Source: Ifrita kowaldi
Lineage: Eukaryota > Chordata > Aves > Passeriformes > Cinclosomatidae
Direction of reading: 5' to 3'
Length of the DNA stretch: 64,000 bases
Assembly: GCA_013398055.1 (NCBI GenBank)
Contig: VZRS01014167.1
Span: 54,471 to 118,470 of the forward strand
Shown: positions 36,501-47,333 of the stretch, piece by piece
Numbering within the stretch: the stretch's first letter is position 1
Layout of the letters: each line of letters starts with the position of its first letter
Notes under the pieces: generated by a model
What the model was told of the DNA's origin: nothing
Seen by the model: only the letters and a program-made list of their open reading frames with translations
Database searches by the model: none
Program-made: the position numbers and the translations under genes

Positions 36501-36988
36501 CGTAGATCTGTTTCCTGTACTTGTCTGGTGTCTTGGGTATTAAAACTCACTTGGGATTTTCAGGCTGAGTGCTCAGAGCCGGCAGAGTGCTGGGGGAGTG
36601 AGCTGGAGCATCTTTCCTGCCCGTGGCTTGCATGGGCTTGGGTGCTGTGTTCTTTGTGTGGTCAGTCAGGACCACCTCATGCAAGCCCACTAGGAGCCTG
36701 CTCATGCTCTCTGAAGGCATTATTTGGAATAACCAGAGATAATTGTGTTACTAGGGGGTAATTAACTTCCAGGAATTAAAAAAAAAAAATCAAGCTTAGG
36801 CTGCACTACTCCTTGGGGTGAGTCTGGGAGTCAGAGAAATCTCATCATTTGAGCACATTCAACTCCATGCTACTCAGGGAATGTGGGGCTGCTTAAAATT
36901 AAATCCATGCACTTCTAGGCAATTCTTGTATTGCAGATAAGAGACGAGGGCTTGAATATGGTCCTAACCCAGCCTGTTTGTGTTTCAG

Positions 36989-37056
36989 GTAACCCTGTCA
37001 CAGTGGGAATGAGCATCCACATCTCCAGCATTGACCAGATCTCTGAAGTCAACATG
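36989..37056 (+). CDS. GABRB4: GABA-A receptor beta-type subunit, coding exon 3
   Basis: A 68-nt exon, the invariant length of this exon in GABRB genes. It completes Gly57 and encodes residues 58-79, starting NPVTVGMSIHI and ending SIDQISEVNM. This is a beta-strand segment of the extracellular domain that packs near the subunit interface, ending in the family-conserved SEVNM. Beta-1/2/3 have PPV and an SIDMVSEVNM version here. NPVTVGMSIH with Q-I is, from memory, the chicken beta-4 form. The donor is a consensus GTAAGT, followed by a purine-rich stretch. The exon lies 21.2 kb from exon 2 and 23.3 kb from exon 4. Phase is preserved at both junctions. Confidence 0.97.
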
Positions 37057-37061
37057 GTAAG

Positions 37062-37110
37062 TTTGGAAAGAAAGAGGGGAAAAAAAGAAAGAAAGAAAAA
37101 AAGAAAAGCC
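37062..37110 (+). repeat. Purine-rich (GAAA)n-like tract just after the exon 3 donor
   Basis: Beginning within six bases of the GTAAGT donor, the sequence is almost pure A and G for about 45 bases, with repeated GAAA units. It is low-complexity. Confidence 0.8.
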
Positions 37111-37489
37111 TGATAAACTGTTATTCCATTTTCTGGTTGAGATTTACTTCCAAGGCAATGGCTCATTGGAGGCATCTGGATCTCTGCTGGCACCTCTGGA
37201 CCTTGTGGCATCTTATCCTGAGTAGATTCTTGTCCCTTCTATGCTGGTTGCACAGCCACCTCCCCAAGTCAGTGGAGCTTATTCCTTAAAGGAGCAGATG
37301 TGAATTGTATTTTCTGGTTGATACAAAGGTGGCTTTATGGTCAGCCTATCCCTGCCAAGTTAAAAACGGGGTTTTCACTTGCTGGTGGTAATTCACCATT
37401 TCCTTGGAGATCTGTGCTGGAAAAAGAGGCATCTAATGGAGATCTGGTTTGGGGTGTCATTGATAGACTGGAGCTTTTCATATCACTAT

Positions 37490-37508
37490 GAACAACAACA
37501 ACAACAAA
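37490..37508. repeat. (AAC)n trinucleotide microsatellite
   Basis: Six perfect AAC units in intron 3. Confidence 0.95.
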
Positions 37509-38489
37509 GAAAACCCTGCTCAGGTAGCAATGCTTTGGGGTGAAATCTGTGCAATTTTGTTATTTCAGTCATGGTTTGGGTTCACATCCAGGACTGTCCT
37601 TCAGAAGCCCTCAGCACCCAGCACAGGACATGGATTGTGTTGTCACTGCCTAAACTTGCCTTCCCCCCTCCTGTCCAGAGGCTTTTCCTCCAGACTCTTC
37701 TCCTTTCCCAGAGGCTGAGGGGAGTGGGAGGCTGGTGGGAACCCCCTGGCAGTTCCTGTCCCGTTCCTCACTTCCTGACCCATGCAGGAGAATCCTGGGC
37801 CACTTTAGAGCTCTTGCAGTTAAAATCAATTAAAACCTTGGCTTCCCACTGCTCCTGTCCCACTTCTCTGGCTCTGGCCTCTCCTGCCCTGTTTCCCTGG
37901 CCCACCAGCTCTTCTGCTGCTGCATGCACAGGGGTAGCACAACCTGACCAGTGGGTTTTGTTTCCAAACTGCCTGAAAAGCCTGAATACGTGTTGGAATG
38001 GCCCAGGGGGAAGAGCCAGCCGTGAACCTTCAGGTTCCTCTATGAAAGTTTCTTTTGCTGGCTCTCTGCTACCATGCCACCATCACCCGAATTCTCTGCA
38101 TGACCTGTGACGCCTCAGCCCAGTGACAGGGACAGTGGGCAGTGGGCAGTGGGTGTGGCCCTGGATTTGGGTGCAGAGTTGTCTCCATGGCACTGGGAAG
38201 CTGTGCTTGAGGTTAGGCTCAGCTTAGCAGGGCCAGATGGCTTAACCTAGTTCCATCCATCTTGCCTGCCAGGCCACAACTCAAGTTTGGGTCATCTCCT
38301 CCCCCAGGCTCAGCTTGGGCCTGGATGTTCTGGGGTGCTGGACCAGATGTCACCCTCCTGCTAGAGCCAGCATGGGCAGTTTGGGGTCTGGGCTTGTGGC
38401 TTAGGACAGACAGAACTGGGAGGGGGCAAAGGGGTTGGTTCTCAGCTTACCTGTCACAGCTGCCCCTGTGAGCCTGAGCAGGCCTGTCC

Positions 38490-38928
38490 CCAGCACAGGA
38501 AGGACAGGGACCTGTTGGAGAGAGTCCAGAGGAGGCACCAAGATGATCAGAGGGATGGAGCAGCTCTGCTGGGAGGAAAGGCTGAGAGAATTGGGGTTAT
38601 TCAGCTTGGAAAAAAGCCAGCTTAGGGCTGGCCTTCCAGGACCTGAAGGGAGCCTATGAGAAAGGTGGAGAGAGACTTTTTACAAGGGCCTGGAGGGGGA
38701 ATGGATTCAAACTACAAGAGTAGGTTCAGATTGGATCTTAGGAGAAAATTCTTCCCTGTGAGGGTGGTGAGGCCCTGGCACAGGTTGCCCAGAGAAGCTG
38801 TGGCTGTCCCTGGAGGTGTCCAAGGCCAGGCTGGATGGAGCTCTGAGCAACCTGGGATAGTGGAAGATGTCCCTGCCCATGGAACAAGATGATCTTTAAG
38901 GTCCTTTGCAACCCAGACCATTCTGTGG
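38490..38928 (+). mobile_element. CR1 LINE 3'-end fragment, sense orientation
   Basis: Typical avian CR1 3' sequence. It shows GAGAGAGTCCAGAGGAGGCA near the left end, ATTCAGCTTGGAAAA, then AGGTTGCCCAGAGAAGCTGT and GATGATCTTTAAGGTCC, ending near CATTCTGTGG. It is 5'-truncated and non-coding. It is the best-preserved CR1 copy in the window. The large antisense open frame over it is a by-product. Confidence 0.92.
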
Positions 38929-41900
38929 AGGCAGCTGAGCCCTGCAGAGGCTGATGCAGGGTGAACCTCCTGCTGGAGATGTGTCCATGGGCTGAAGGGG
39001 CTGATCAAGTGCTTTGCCCAGCAGGTGTGAGCAGCTGGGGCCGGGCTCGCTGTGCCCCAGCCCAGTAACCATTCTCCCAGCTGCACTTCCCAACCCTTGC
39101 CATGTAAACGTGGTGCTCTCCCCTCTCCAGTGAGCCCCTGCTTCCCTCTGCCACAGAACTGTGGCAGAAACAGCAGCAATAATCCCTCTGTGGTGCACAG
39201 AGATTTCCTGGCGTAGACCTTCACCCACGTGCTGCTCTGGATCCTGCAGAGTTGGAGCAGCACCGTGATGGACACTGAGTGTTTTGGTGGAGGTGGCAGG
39301 GCCGTGGTCAGGCTGGGCACTGCTGTCCGTGCCACACTCCTGTGGATGCGAAGGAATGTCACTTCTGGGCTTTTGATGATCCCTCCTGGCTTTCTGTTTG
39401 GCAAGAATATCCTCCAGACCATCTTTCCTACATATACTGGGGCAGGGGGAGAGGGTGTGGAAAGGTTCAGGGGTGGGAGATGAGGTGGCTGTAGGTGAGA
39501 ATTTATTCAGGATCAAGATCTCTGAGCACCCATGGTGAGGCAGCTTCAAAAAGGGGTTAAAAATCAGAATCATCTTAAAGAACAAACATTTAGGGAGCAG
39601 AAGAGTTCTCATGTGATATAAGTTTCCAGGCTGAAAGGATTTTATGTGCATCGTTCTTCTGTGTGACAGATGCCCCGGGGAAAGGGCTGTGTTTTACCCC
39701 TGCTCTGGACATTGATACTGGCAAGAAAAACAAGGCTTTTTTTTTTGGCATCATGTGTGCTTGGGAAAGGAACTGTGCAATGAATAAATTAAAGGCACAC
39801 AAGTGAAGCTGCGTTGTCATGGCGACCAAATAGCTTCTATTGTTCCACAAGGAGTGTTATTACTTACTGCCCCTTGTAGGATAATTAATTAATCCTCAGA
39901 CATCCTTTTGGGAACAATGGCCCTGGTGCTGGGACTGGGCAGGCTGAGGAGAGCCCCTGGCTCTCCCAGGCCTTTCCCTGGGTCTCCTGGCGCCTGCTGG
40001 CTGCGTGCTGGTGGGGAACAAGTGCTGTCAGTGACCAGACATCGCATGCTTTCAAAAGTTGTTTTCCACAGGAGTCCAGCTGGTTGTGGTGCTGTGGAGC
40101 GATCCAGCTCCATCCATGAGCGCTCCTTGCCCTCACTCCCGTGGGAACTGTGTTCCCAAAATGAAGATGTGGTGACATTTCAGTCCTGGAGGACACGGGG
40201 CTCTCTGAAAAGGCAGCAGGGTAATGTCTTTATTCCGGGTGTTCCCAGGCACTCCGGCACACAGAATGCTTTGCAGCTGCCTGTAGATGCCACGGGTGTT
40301 CTGACACCCAAAGCTGATGCACCTCCACCTCCCTGAGGGCCATGCCCAGGTCCTGGCAGAGTCATGCCAGGCTGCAGGGTGTTCACAGCTACAGTGGTAA
40401 CCATCTCCCAGCGATGAGAGACCAAAAGTGCAGCCCTTATTTTACAAAGTGCCACCTCCTGGTTCGTGGCAGCTGCTGCCCGTGTGTGGCCAGCCATGTT
40501 CCCAAGCTCACTTTCTGGAGTGATGCTTTATTGCTGTGTGCTCCCCTCAGCATGGCTGAGCAACGCTGAGCTGCAGCCCCTGCTCTTGTCAGCAATTAGA
40601 AGGATTATTTGCTGAGCCAAGATCAGTGACATCAACTGAAATGTCTGGGGAGGGATGCCAGGGGCCAGGTCAAGTAGGTGCTGGGGACGGCACGTTGGAG
40701 TGGCAGGCCCTCTGGGAAGTGCTGATCCAGGAAGAAGAAAGGGCCTCGCTGGAGTCTTTTCATCTCCTGTACAAATGTGCAAGCTGGGGGATTTGGAGGG
40801 TGGCTGAGAGGAGGTATGTTTCCACACTGCTGTTGAGTAGCTCAGATGACCCACAAAGGACAGAAGGATGGAATCTGCTGGATAAGCCACCCAGCCCACC
40901 TCCTTTGAGCTGACCTGGGAAATGCCTTTTGGCTGCAGGTGGTTGAGTTGCAGTGAGCAGGGAACAACCTGCAGGTATTTGTGGACTCTCGTTGGGGTGC
41001 AGGGGCTCTGGGGCAGCGACATGGTGAGATCTCTTGGTGTGGTACCAGGTTACCAAGGAGTCCAGCAGCGTTTCTGAGCTGGGGAACGAAGAGCTCTGGC
41101 AGTGTGGAGCTCATGTCACGCTCAGCTGGGGCAGCCTGTGGGTGTCTGTCCTTGTGCTGCGTGGCCTGAACGCTGCCCTGAGTCACTCCCCTTAAGGGTC
41201 TGGTCCAGCCAGGTTGCCCTGGCGGTGCAATTCTGATGGTGTGCAGTACCCATGGCTTCAGAAAGAGCTGCAAGTCTTCCCCTGCTCCTGGATGTCCTCT
41301 CAGCAGCCAGCTGAGGACTGGCCTGTTTGGGGCGTGCTGTATATTCCTGCATGGTGGGGCTAGAGAAGGATTAATCCTTCCAACATTGCCTTTTCCCTCT
41401 CCAGGTGATCTCTGGGGATGTATTTTTCTAGCAGCAGACAGTTCAGACTCTCTTGAAGTATTAATGAACTATTTCAATAAGGAAAACTACCAGAAGTTTT
41501 GTATGCATCTGAAATAAGAGGAGGTTACCCTTCATAACGCTTCAAATTTCCTGCCCCATGATCTGTGCAGTCCTAAACCTGCTCCCTCCTGTGTCTGCAC
41601 ACCGTAGGCAGCTCGGAGCATCCAGCCATTATAGTCATGATTTCTTTGTGGCTCCTATAATTTATTCATCCCAAGATGCTCTCCTACATCTGCAATAACA
41701 TCATTTCAGTTTGTTATAGCACCGGCTTTAAAGTTTTATAAACCTGGTGACAAGTTGAAAAGTTACGAGAGGATTGTTGCAGAGGGCTAGTGTAAGGAAC
41801 AAGGCTTGCAGAGAGAAATGTGTGCAGGAATGGGGGTGTGACAGGAAGGATGCCTGGGAGATTGCCAGGTCCTTTTGCTGAGGGGCAGTCTGCAGTGGGG

Positions 41901-41957
41901 ATGGGTTAGGGGTTGGGGCAGGATGCTCAGCAAAGCTTTGCTTGATGCTTTGCTTCA

Positions 41958-42140
41958 GAGAATCCCGAATGGTCTGCGTTGGAGGGGATTTAAAGCTCAT
42001 CTCATTCCAGGGGCAGGGACACCTTCCACTACCCCAGGTTGCTCCAAGCCCCGTCCAACCTGGCCTTGGAGACACTTCCAGGGATCCAGGGACAGCCACA
42101 GCTTCTCTGGGCAACCTCTTCCAGTGCCTCACTGCTCCCC
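41958..42140 (-). mobile_element. CR1 LINE 3'-end fragment, antisense
   Basis: The left end AGAATCCCGAATGGTCTGCG is the reverse complement of the CR1 terminus. It is followed by CCAGGTTGCTCCAAGCCCCG and GACAGCCACAGCTTCTCTGG, which mirror the sense copy at 38490-38928. It is 5'-truncated and inserted on the minus strand. Confidence 0.9.
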
Positions 42141-43217
42141 AGCCCTGTGCCCCTGCTGCCAGGCTGTGCCTTGTTGGAGTGACTGCTCTGGCGCTGGCAC
42201 GCTGCGCTGGATCTCTTGGAGGTTACGGCAGGAAGCATCGTGTCTGTTATTTCCCAACTTCTCGAAGCTTGCTTGAAAAACAAGCTGTCTGGTTTGGCAG
42301 ATTTCCCTGTTCCAGAGGGATGTAAAGCATGTCTCAAGGCAACCATGAGCTGCAAGGGTTTTAAATTGGCTTTTAACCCAAGATGAAGTGGACCAGGTTT
42401 TGTGTAAGGGTGCTCTTGACCAGGACAGTTCATCCTACAACCTCTTGTGCCATCATCAGTGGGGCATCACTCTTCCTACTACATCAAAGTTTCCATCTTC
42501 TGGGCATGCTTGAAATAGACTTTGTGGTGGAATCTGTCCTGAGCAGGCTTTGCAGTTCTGTTTTCACTGGAATATATGTACACCTGCAGTCCCGGACAAA
42601 CCCGACTTTGCAGCAATATGCCCTTGAAAAGGATTTTCCATTGGTGGAGATGTCTTCAGCTTTAAAAAACAAGACTTTTAAGAAGAAAATTCTACTATGC
42701 TTTGCCTTTTAGCACCATCTACTCTCTTCGAATGTATCAATGTTTTCCTTATTCTAAATTGAAAGTATTCTGGTTTGTCGCTGTCTCTTTTCAATGGAGA
42801 AACGACACACAGGTACTTCTCAGTCAGCCTCTATATCCAAATGTTTCTAAAAAGCAAAGGTTAAAGCATTTAATTCCCACAGTCAGAGTTTTCTGGAGTT
42901 ATATGCTGTGAGATACGAGCGTGACATGACACTTCAGTGCTGCAAATGTTTCTCTGTAGCCTTGGGTATCCCCAGCCCTGTGACACTGTGGTTTCTAAAC
43001 TCTGTGTGTGTGTATACATTACATCTTGCTATGCAAGGCTGCTGAATATGTAGGACTGCCAAAATATGGGAAAAACTGGGAGGCAGCTTTGGTGCTGAGC
43101 TGCAGATGGTGCCCTGTCATGGTGCTGCAGGGGATCTAGTCCTGATGGATTGCTGGAGGCTCCTGGGATGGAAGTGTTGTAGGTAACAGAAGGTGCTGTG
43201 CGGCCTTGATGGTGGAG

Positions 43218-43444
43218 AAGGATTCAGGGGGGGATTCATGTTGGATATCAGGAAAAATTTCTTGACTGAATGAGTGGTTGAGAATTTGAACAGGCTGCCC
43301 AGGGAAGTGGTAAAGTCACCATCCCTGGAAGCGCTCAAAAACTGAGCAGATGTGGCATTTTGTGATACGGTTTTTGGTGGTATTTGGTCAAAGGTTGGGC
43401 TGGATGACCTTGGAGGCCTTTTCCAACCCTGAGGATTCTGTGAG
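43218..43444 (+). mobile_element. CR1 LINE 3'-end fragment, sense orientation
   Basis: Recognisable through GTTGGATATCAGGAAAAATT, GAACAGGCTGCCCAGGGAAG, and GGGCTGGATGACCTTGGAGG, ending near GGATTCTGTGAG. It is a short 5'-truncated copy. Confidence 0.9.
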
Positions 43445-46000
43445 TCTTGATCTGCTCGAGGTAAGGGTGGTAGAGCTCTGACTTGGGGTGAGATATCCCT
43501 ACAGGCACGGGCAGGTGGGGGTTACGTGCTTTTTTTTATACACAAGCGGCTTTGGCGTGCTGTGATCTAAACCAGGGTGTTGCCACAGGTAGCTGGGATG
43601 AAAGATTTCTTCAGGGCTCCAAGTGCCTGTGCCTTCCTCTGCTGCTGGTGCCTCAGCACCCACAGCTGGGGTCACACAGCTCTGGTCACTCCAGCTCGTG
43701 CTGCGTGGGGCTGCGGTGCACGGGATGCCTGGAAATCACACAGTGCTGGCTCTGTACATGTGGAACAGCGCTTTCCTGGAGGGGAGAGCTACCAGGGAGG
43801 CCAAGGTCCATGTGCACACTGCCATCAGTCACACAGCCACCCTGGGGACCTGCTCGCTTCGCTTCTCCAGCAGGAAGCAGGACACGCACGGCCACTTGGC
43901 TGGCTGAGGGAAAGCAGCAGCACATTGATGCTTTTTCCTGCTGCTAGAGGGATGTTTGGAGGAACAAAAGATGGCTGTGGCAGGGTGGAGAGCGACCTCC
44001 AAACCACTCTGGACTTGGCAGCTTTGAGATGCTCTTGTTTGCATGCAGGAGGCACAACTGCCTGCTCTGTGGCTTGTCTAGAGAACAGGCAAGAGTGGAA
44101 ATCCACTGAGCTCTAGAGACACCTCTGCAAAGCTGCTGTCAGGGGCCCACCTCACCTGCCATCATTAGATTTGTGGTTAGGATTTTTTTAATCCTTGCAG
44201 CAGTGATATCCTGTGAGTGCTGAGGCTTAGGGTGACTTTCACCAGCACTGATACTGCCTAGAAAGTCAAGGATCAGATGTGGATACCTGCTCACATCACA
44301 CGATGCCTTTCTTTAACAGAATTCCCACCGGTTGTGCTGAAAGACCCCTTGGACTGAGGTAGTGTGTGAGGACAAGGAAAGCATCTGGCCTCAGGGGTGC
44401 TCTGCAGGGTGGTGGTGGGGGGACTAGGTGCTCAAGTTTAAACAAGGAGTGGTCCCCTATCTTCCTGAAGGACGGGGATGGTTCTTCCCCGAGGGGTTGC
44501 ATAAAATAGCCAAGAATAAAGCAAACTCATGAAGGGGCCTGAAGTGCTCCCCGTTCATTGCTTCTGAATTCAGTTGCAAAGAGATTGTCCCAGCTTAAAA
44601 GCTAGAAAATAGGTCAGTGTGACTCATATGTCAATATTTACTGCATTTATGGCAACTTGTAGAGGGGAAAAATCTTGCCTGCCTTCCATAATACTTCACA
44701 AGTTATCCCATTCCCATGACAGAACTCTCCCCGTGCCCTTGGTCCCGGTACTGCTTCGACCGCAGTGACAGCCCAGTAAATTCACTACTACTTAGAGCCC
44801 AGTTGCTAAGTAACAAACCAAAGATCACCGTGCAGCCTCTCCAAATGCCGTGGCCAGCTGGAAGCTGGATCTGCACAAAGCCCCAGGAATTCCTTTGGAC
44901 ACGGAGGTCTCGAGGACTCGGTGCCTGTGGAGCAGGGAGCAGCCTGGTGGAGCAGCAGTCCTGCCACCAGACGGCCTGAGGCTCTCCTCCTGTGAGGCCA
45001 CAGCTCCGTGGCTTCCTCAAAAAGGGGCCCCTGTTCTTGTGCTGATGGGCTCTGACTTTTTCAGCGTTAATGGTGGCCTTGAACTGTGGGAGGTCCGTGT
45101 GTCTTTGCTCCACGTTGCTACGTTGGATTGATGTTTTTGTTGGGCAAATGGCACGATTTTGCCATAAGTAGGAGGTGAACTGTGGGAACCTTGCTGGAGC
45201 AAGCTCTCAGTTAAGGAAGGACTGAACTGCTGGACAAGGGAACGATTCTCTCTTGCCCCTGAAGCTTCTTATTCTACTCTGCTTGTTTCTTCCTGGGGAC
45301 CTTTCAGCATTCACCTGGTGTCTTAACGGGAGAGTTTACAGAGTGCTCTTCGTCTGCATAATGGGAAATTCGGGGTTATGGGGAAGCTGTGGGGTGAACT
45401 GGCCGATTCCCAGCCCAGACCTCGGGGTTTGCAGCACGAACAAAACCTGGTGGCAACGCTTGTTGCAAGCGATGCCCCACCGTGCATCTTTCCACGGTGC
45501 TGCTCTCCCTGAGGAGCAGCTCTGCAAGTCCTCCAGCACAAGCCCAAGCCTCAGGAGGGCTGAGCCAACCCTGCCCCAGTGCTCTGAACCAGGGTTCACG
45601 TTCTGCTCGCTGGGCAGTTTCCCAAACAAGGCCGTTTGGGTGCATTCCTGGAAAAGGCCAAGTTCATGGTGAGCTTGGGAGGTGACTCCACCCCACGCCA
45701 GGAGAGGAGTCGTGTTGGGGAGGAGGAGAGGCTGTGGCTGGATGGTTTGCAGCGTGCTTTCAGCTGAACAGGGCTATGCATTGCAGTGCTCCATCTGTTC
45801 CTGTAGCAGCTGAGTTATCTTTAGCTCTGAACATGTCAGTGTTGTATGGTGCTGGTATGAACCACTTCAGCTTGCACCCCAGCATCCCTGTAGTAGTTAG
45901 AATTCCTACTGCAGAAAACTGCCTGGGATAATATTTCCCCCCCGCCACCCCGCTTAAATTTTTATTCATGTTTTTACATGGGCAAAACTCCCACAGCCTA

Positions 46001-46566
46001 TATATATATATATATATAATTTTTTTTATATATATATATGTATTAAAAAGCTGGCTGTGTTTGAGAGCCATGTTCCAAACTGCCACCTGTTTCGACAGCA
46101 ATGTTGCAGCATTGGAGAGGATTACTGCAGAATGCTAAAGTAGCTTTCCCCCCAAGTGAAAGCTTCATCTGATTTGATTGAAAACCAAATTAGACCTTGA
46201 GAATCTGACCTTCTGACATCCTGTCATATATACATTTAAAGCACCCAGCAACAGGGAATGTATTTGTGCAAGAGTGCCAGTACCTCAATATAGAACCTAA
46301 ATCCAAATACAAGTGCTTGCGTGTCGTGCTGCTATTTGAATATGTAAATAAATGGGGCTATATATAGCTCTATATGTTATGTACATGTTAAGTGAAGGTG
46401 GCAGATCCGACAGCTGAATGGCTCTGCTGTTTCTGAATGCTGGGAGAGGCTCTCTGCACGCTCCCCACATCTCTCATGTTCGCTCCTACCCCTCTCAGCC
46501 TCTCTGCTATCACATTTTTCGGGCCTCTGGAGAAGATAGTGTGTGGGGACAGGAGCTGTTAATATT
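46001..46566. repeat. Left copy of a 566-bp direct duplication flanking an assembly gap
   Basis: Starts in a (TA)n run followed by eight T bases and ends GAGCTGTTAATATT at the N gap. It is repeated base for base at 46768-47333, except G at 46143 versus A at 46910. The unit contains a MEF2-like palindrome CTATATATAG at 46358-46367. No coding content was recognised in it. Confidence 0.97.
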
Positions 46567-46767
46567 NNNNNNNNNNNNNNNNNNNNNNNNNNNNNNNNNN
46601 NNNNNNNNNNNNNNNNNNNNNNNNNNNNNNNNNNNNNNNNNNNNNNNNNNNNNNNNNNNNNNNNNNNNNNNNNNNNNNNNNNNNNNNNNNNNNNNNNNNN
46701 NNNNNNNNNNNNNNNNNNNNNNNNNNNNNNNNNNNNNNNNNNNNNNNNNNNNNNNNNNNNNNNNNNN
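46567..46767. other. Assembly gap (201 N)
   Basis: A run of 201 unknown bases between the two copies of the 566-bp duplicated segment. Open frames drawn through it are meaningless. Confidence 0.99.
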
Positions 46768-47333
46768 TATATATATATATATATAATTTTTTTTATATAT
46801 ATATATGTATTAAAAAGCTGGCTGTGTTTGAGAGCCATGTTCCAAACTGCCACCTGTTTCGACAGCAATGTTGCAGCATTGGAGAGGATTACTGCAGAAT
46901 GCTAAAGTAACTTTCCCCCCAAGTGAAAGCTTCATCTGATTTGATTGAAAACCAAATTAGACCTTGAGAATCTGACCTTCTGACATCCTGTCATATATAC
47001 ATTTAAAGCACCCAGCAACAGGGAATGTATTTGTGCAAGAGTGCCAGTACCTCAATATAGAACCTAAATCCAAATACAAGTGCTTGCGTGTCGTGCTGCT
47101 ATTTGAATATGTAAATAAATGGGGCTATATATAGCTCTATATGTTATGTACATGTTAAGTGAAGGTGGCAGATCCGACAGCTGAATGGCTCTGCTGTTTC
47201 TGAATGCTGGGAGAGGCTCTCTGCACGCTCCCCACATCTCTCATGTTCGCTCCTACCCCTCTCAGCCTCTCTGCTATCACATTTTTCGGGCCTCTGGAGA
47301 AGATAGTGTGTGGGGACAGGAGCTGTTAATATT
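46768..47333. repeat. Right copy of the 566-bp direct duplication
   Basis: Offset by exactly 767 bases from the left copy (566 plus the 201-base gap). It has the same length and one substitution. It begins at the gap edge in the (TA)n run and continues without a break into unique sequence at CTGAGTCTGTGC. The second MEF2-like palindrome is at 47125-47134. Confidence 0.97.

Larger units (their letters stand above)
15753..36988 (+). other. GABRB4: Intron 2 (21236 bp)
   Basis: Donor GTACGG. The acceptor ends TGTTTGTGTTTCAG, with a near-perfect branch-point sequence CTAAC (A at 36967) 21 bases before the junction. The intron holds two recognisable CR1 fragments (18100-18364 and about 33180-33525), a short tandem duplication (32503-32542), poly-A/T runs at 19360-19380, 20313-20345 and 36779-36790, and AT-rich blocks around 24000-24560 and 35840-36190 that look like enhancer candidates. 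No additional exon was recognised on either strand. Confidence 0.85.

Noticed and set aside
38712..39651. Minus-strand open frames of 236 and 251 codons
   Set aside because: One is partly the antisense of the CR1 fragment at 38490-38928. Neither shows splice structure or similarity to a known protein, and they overlap each other in different frames.
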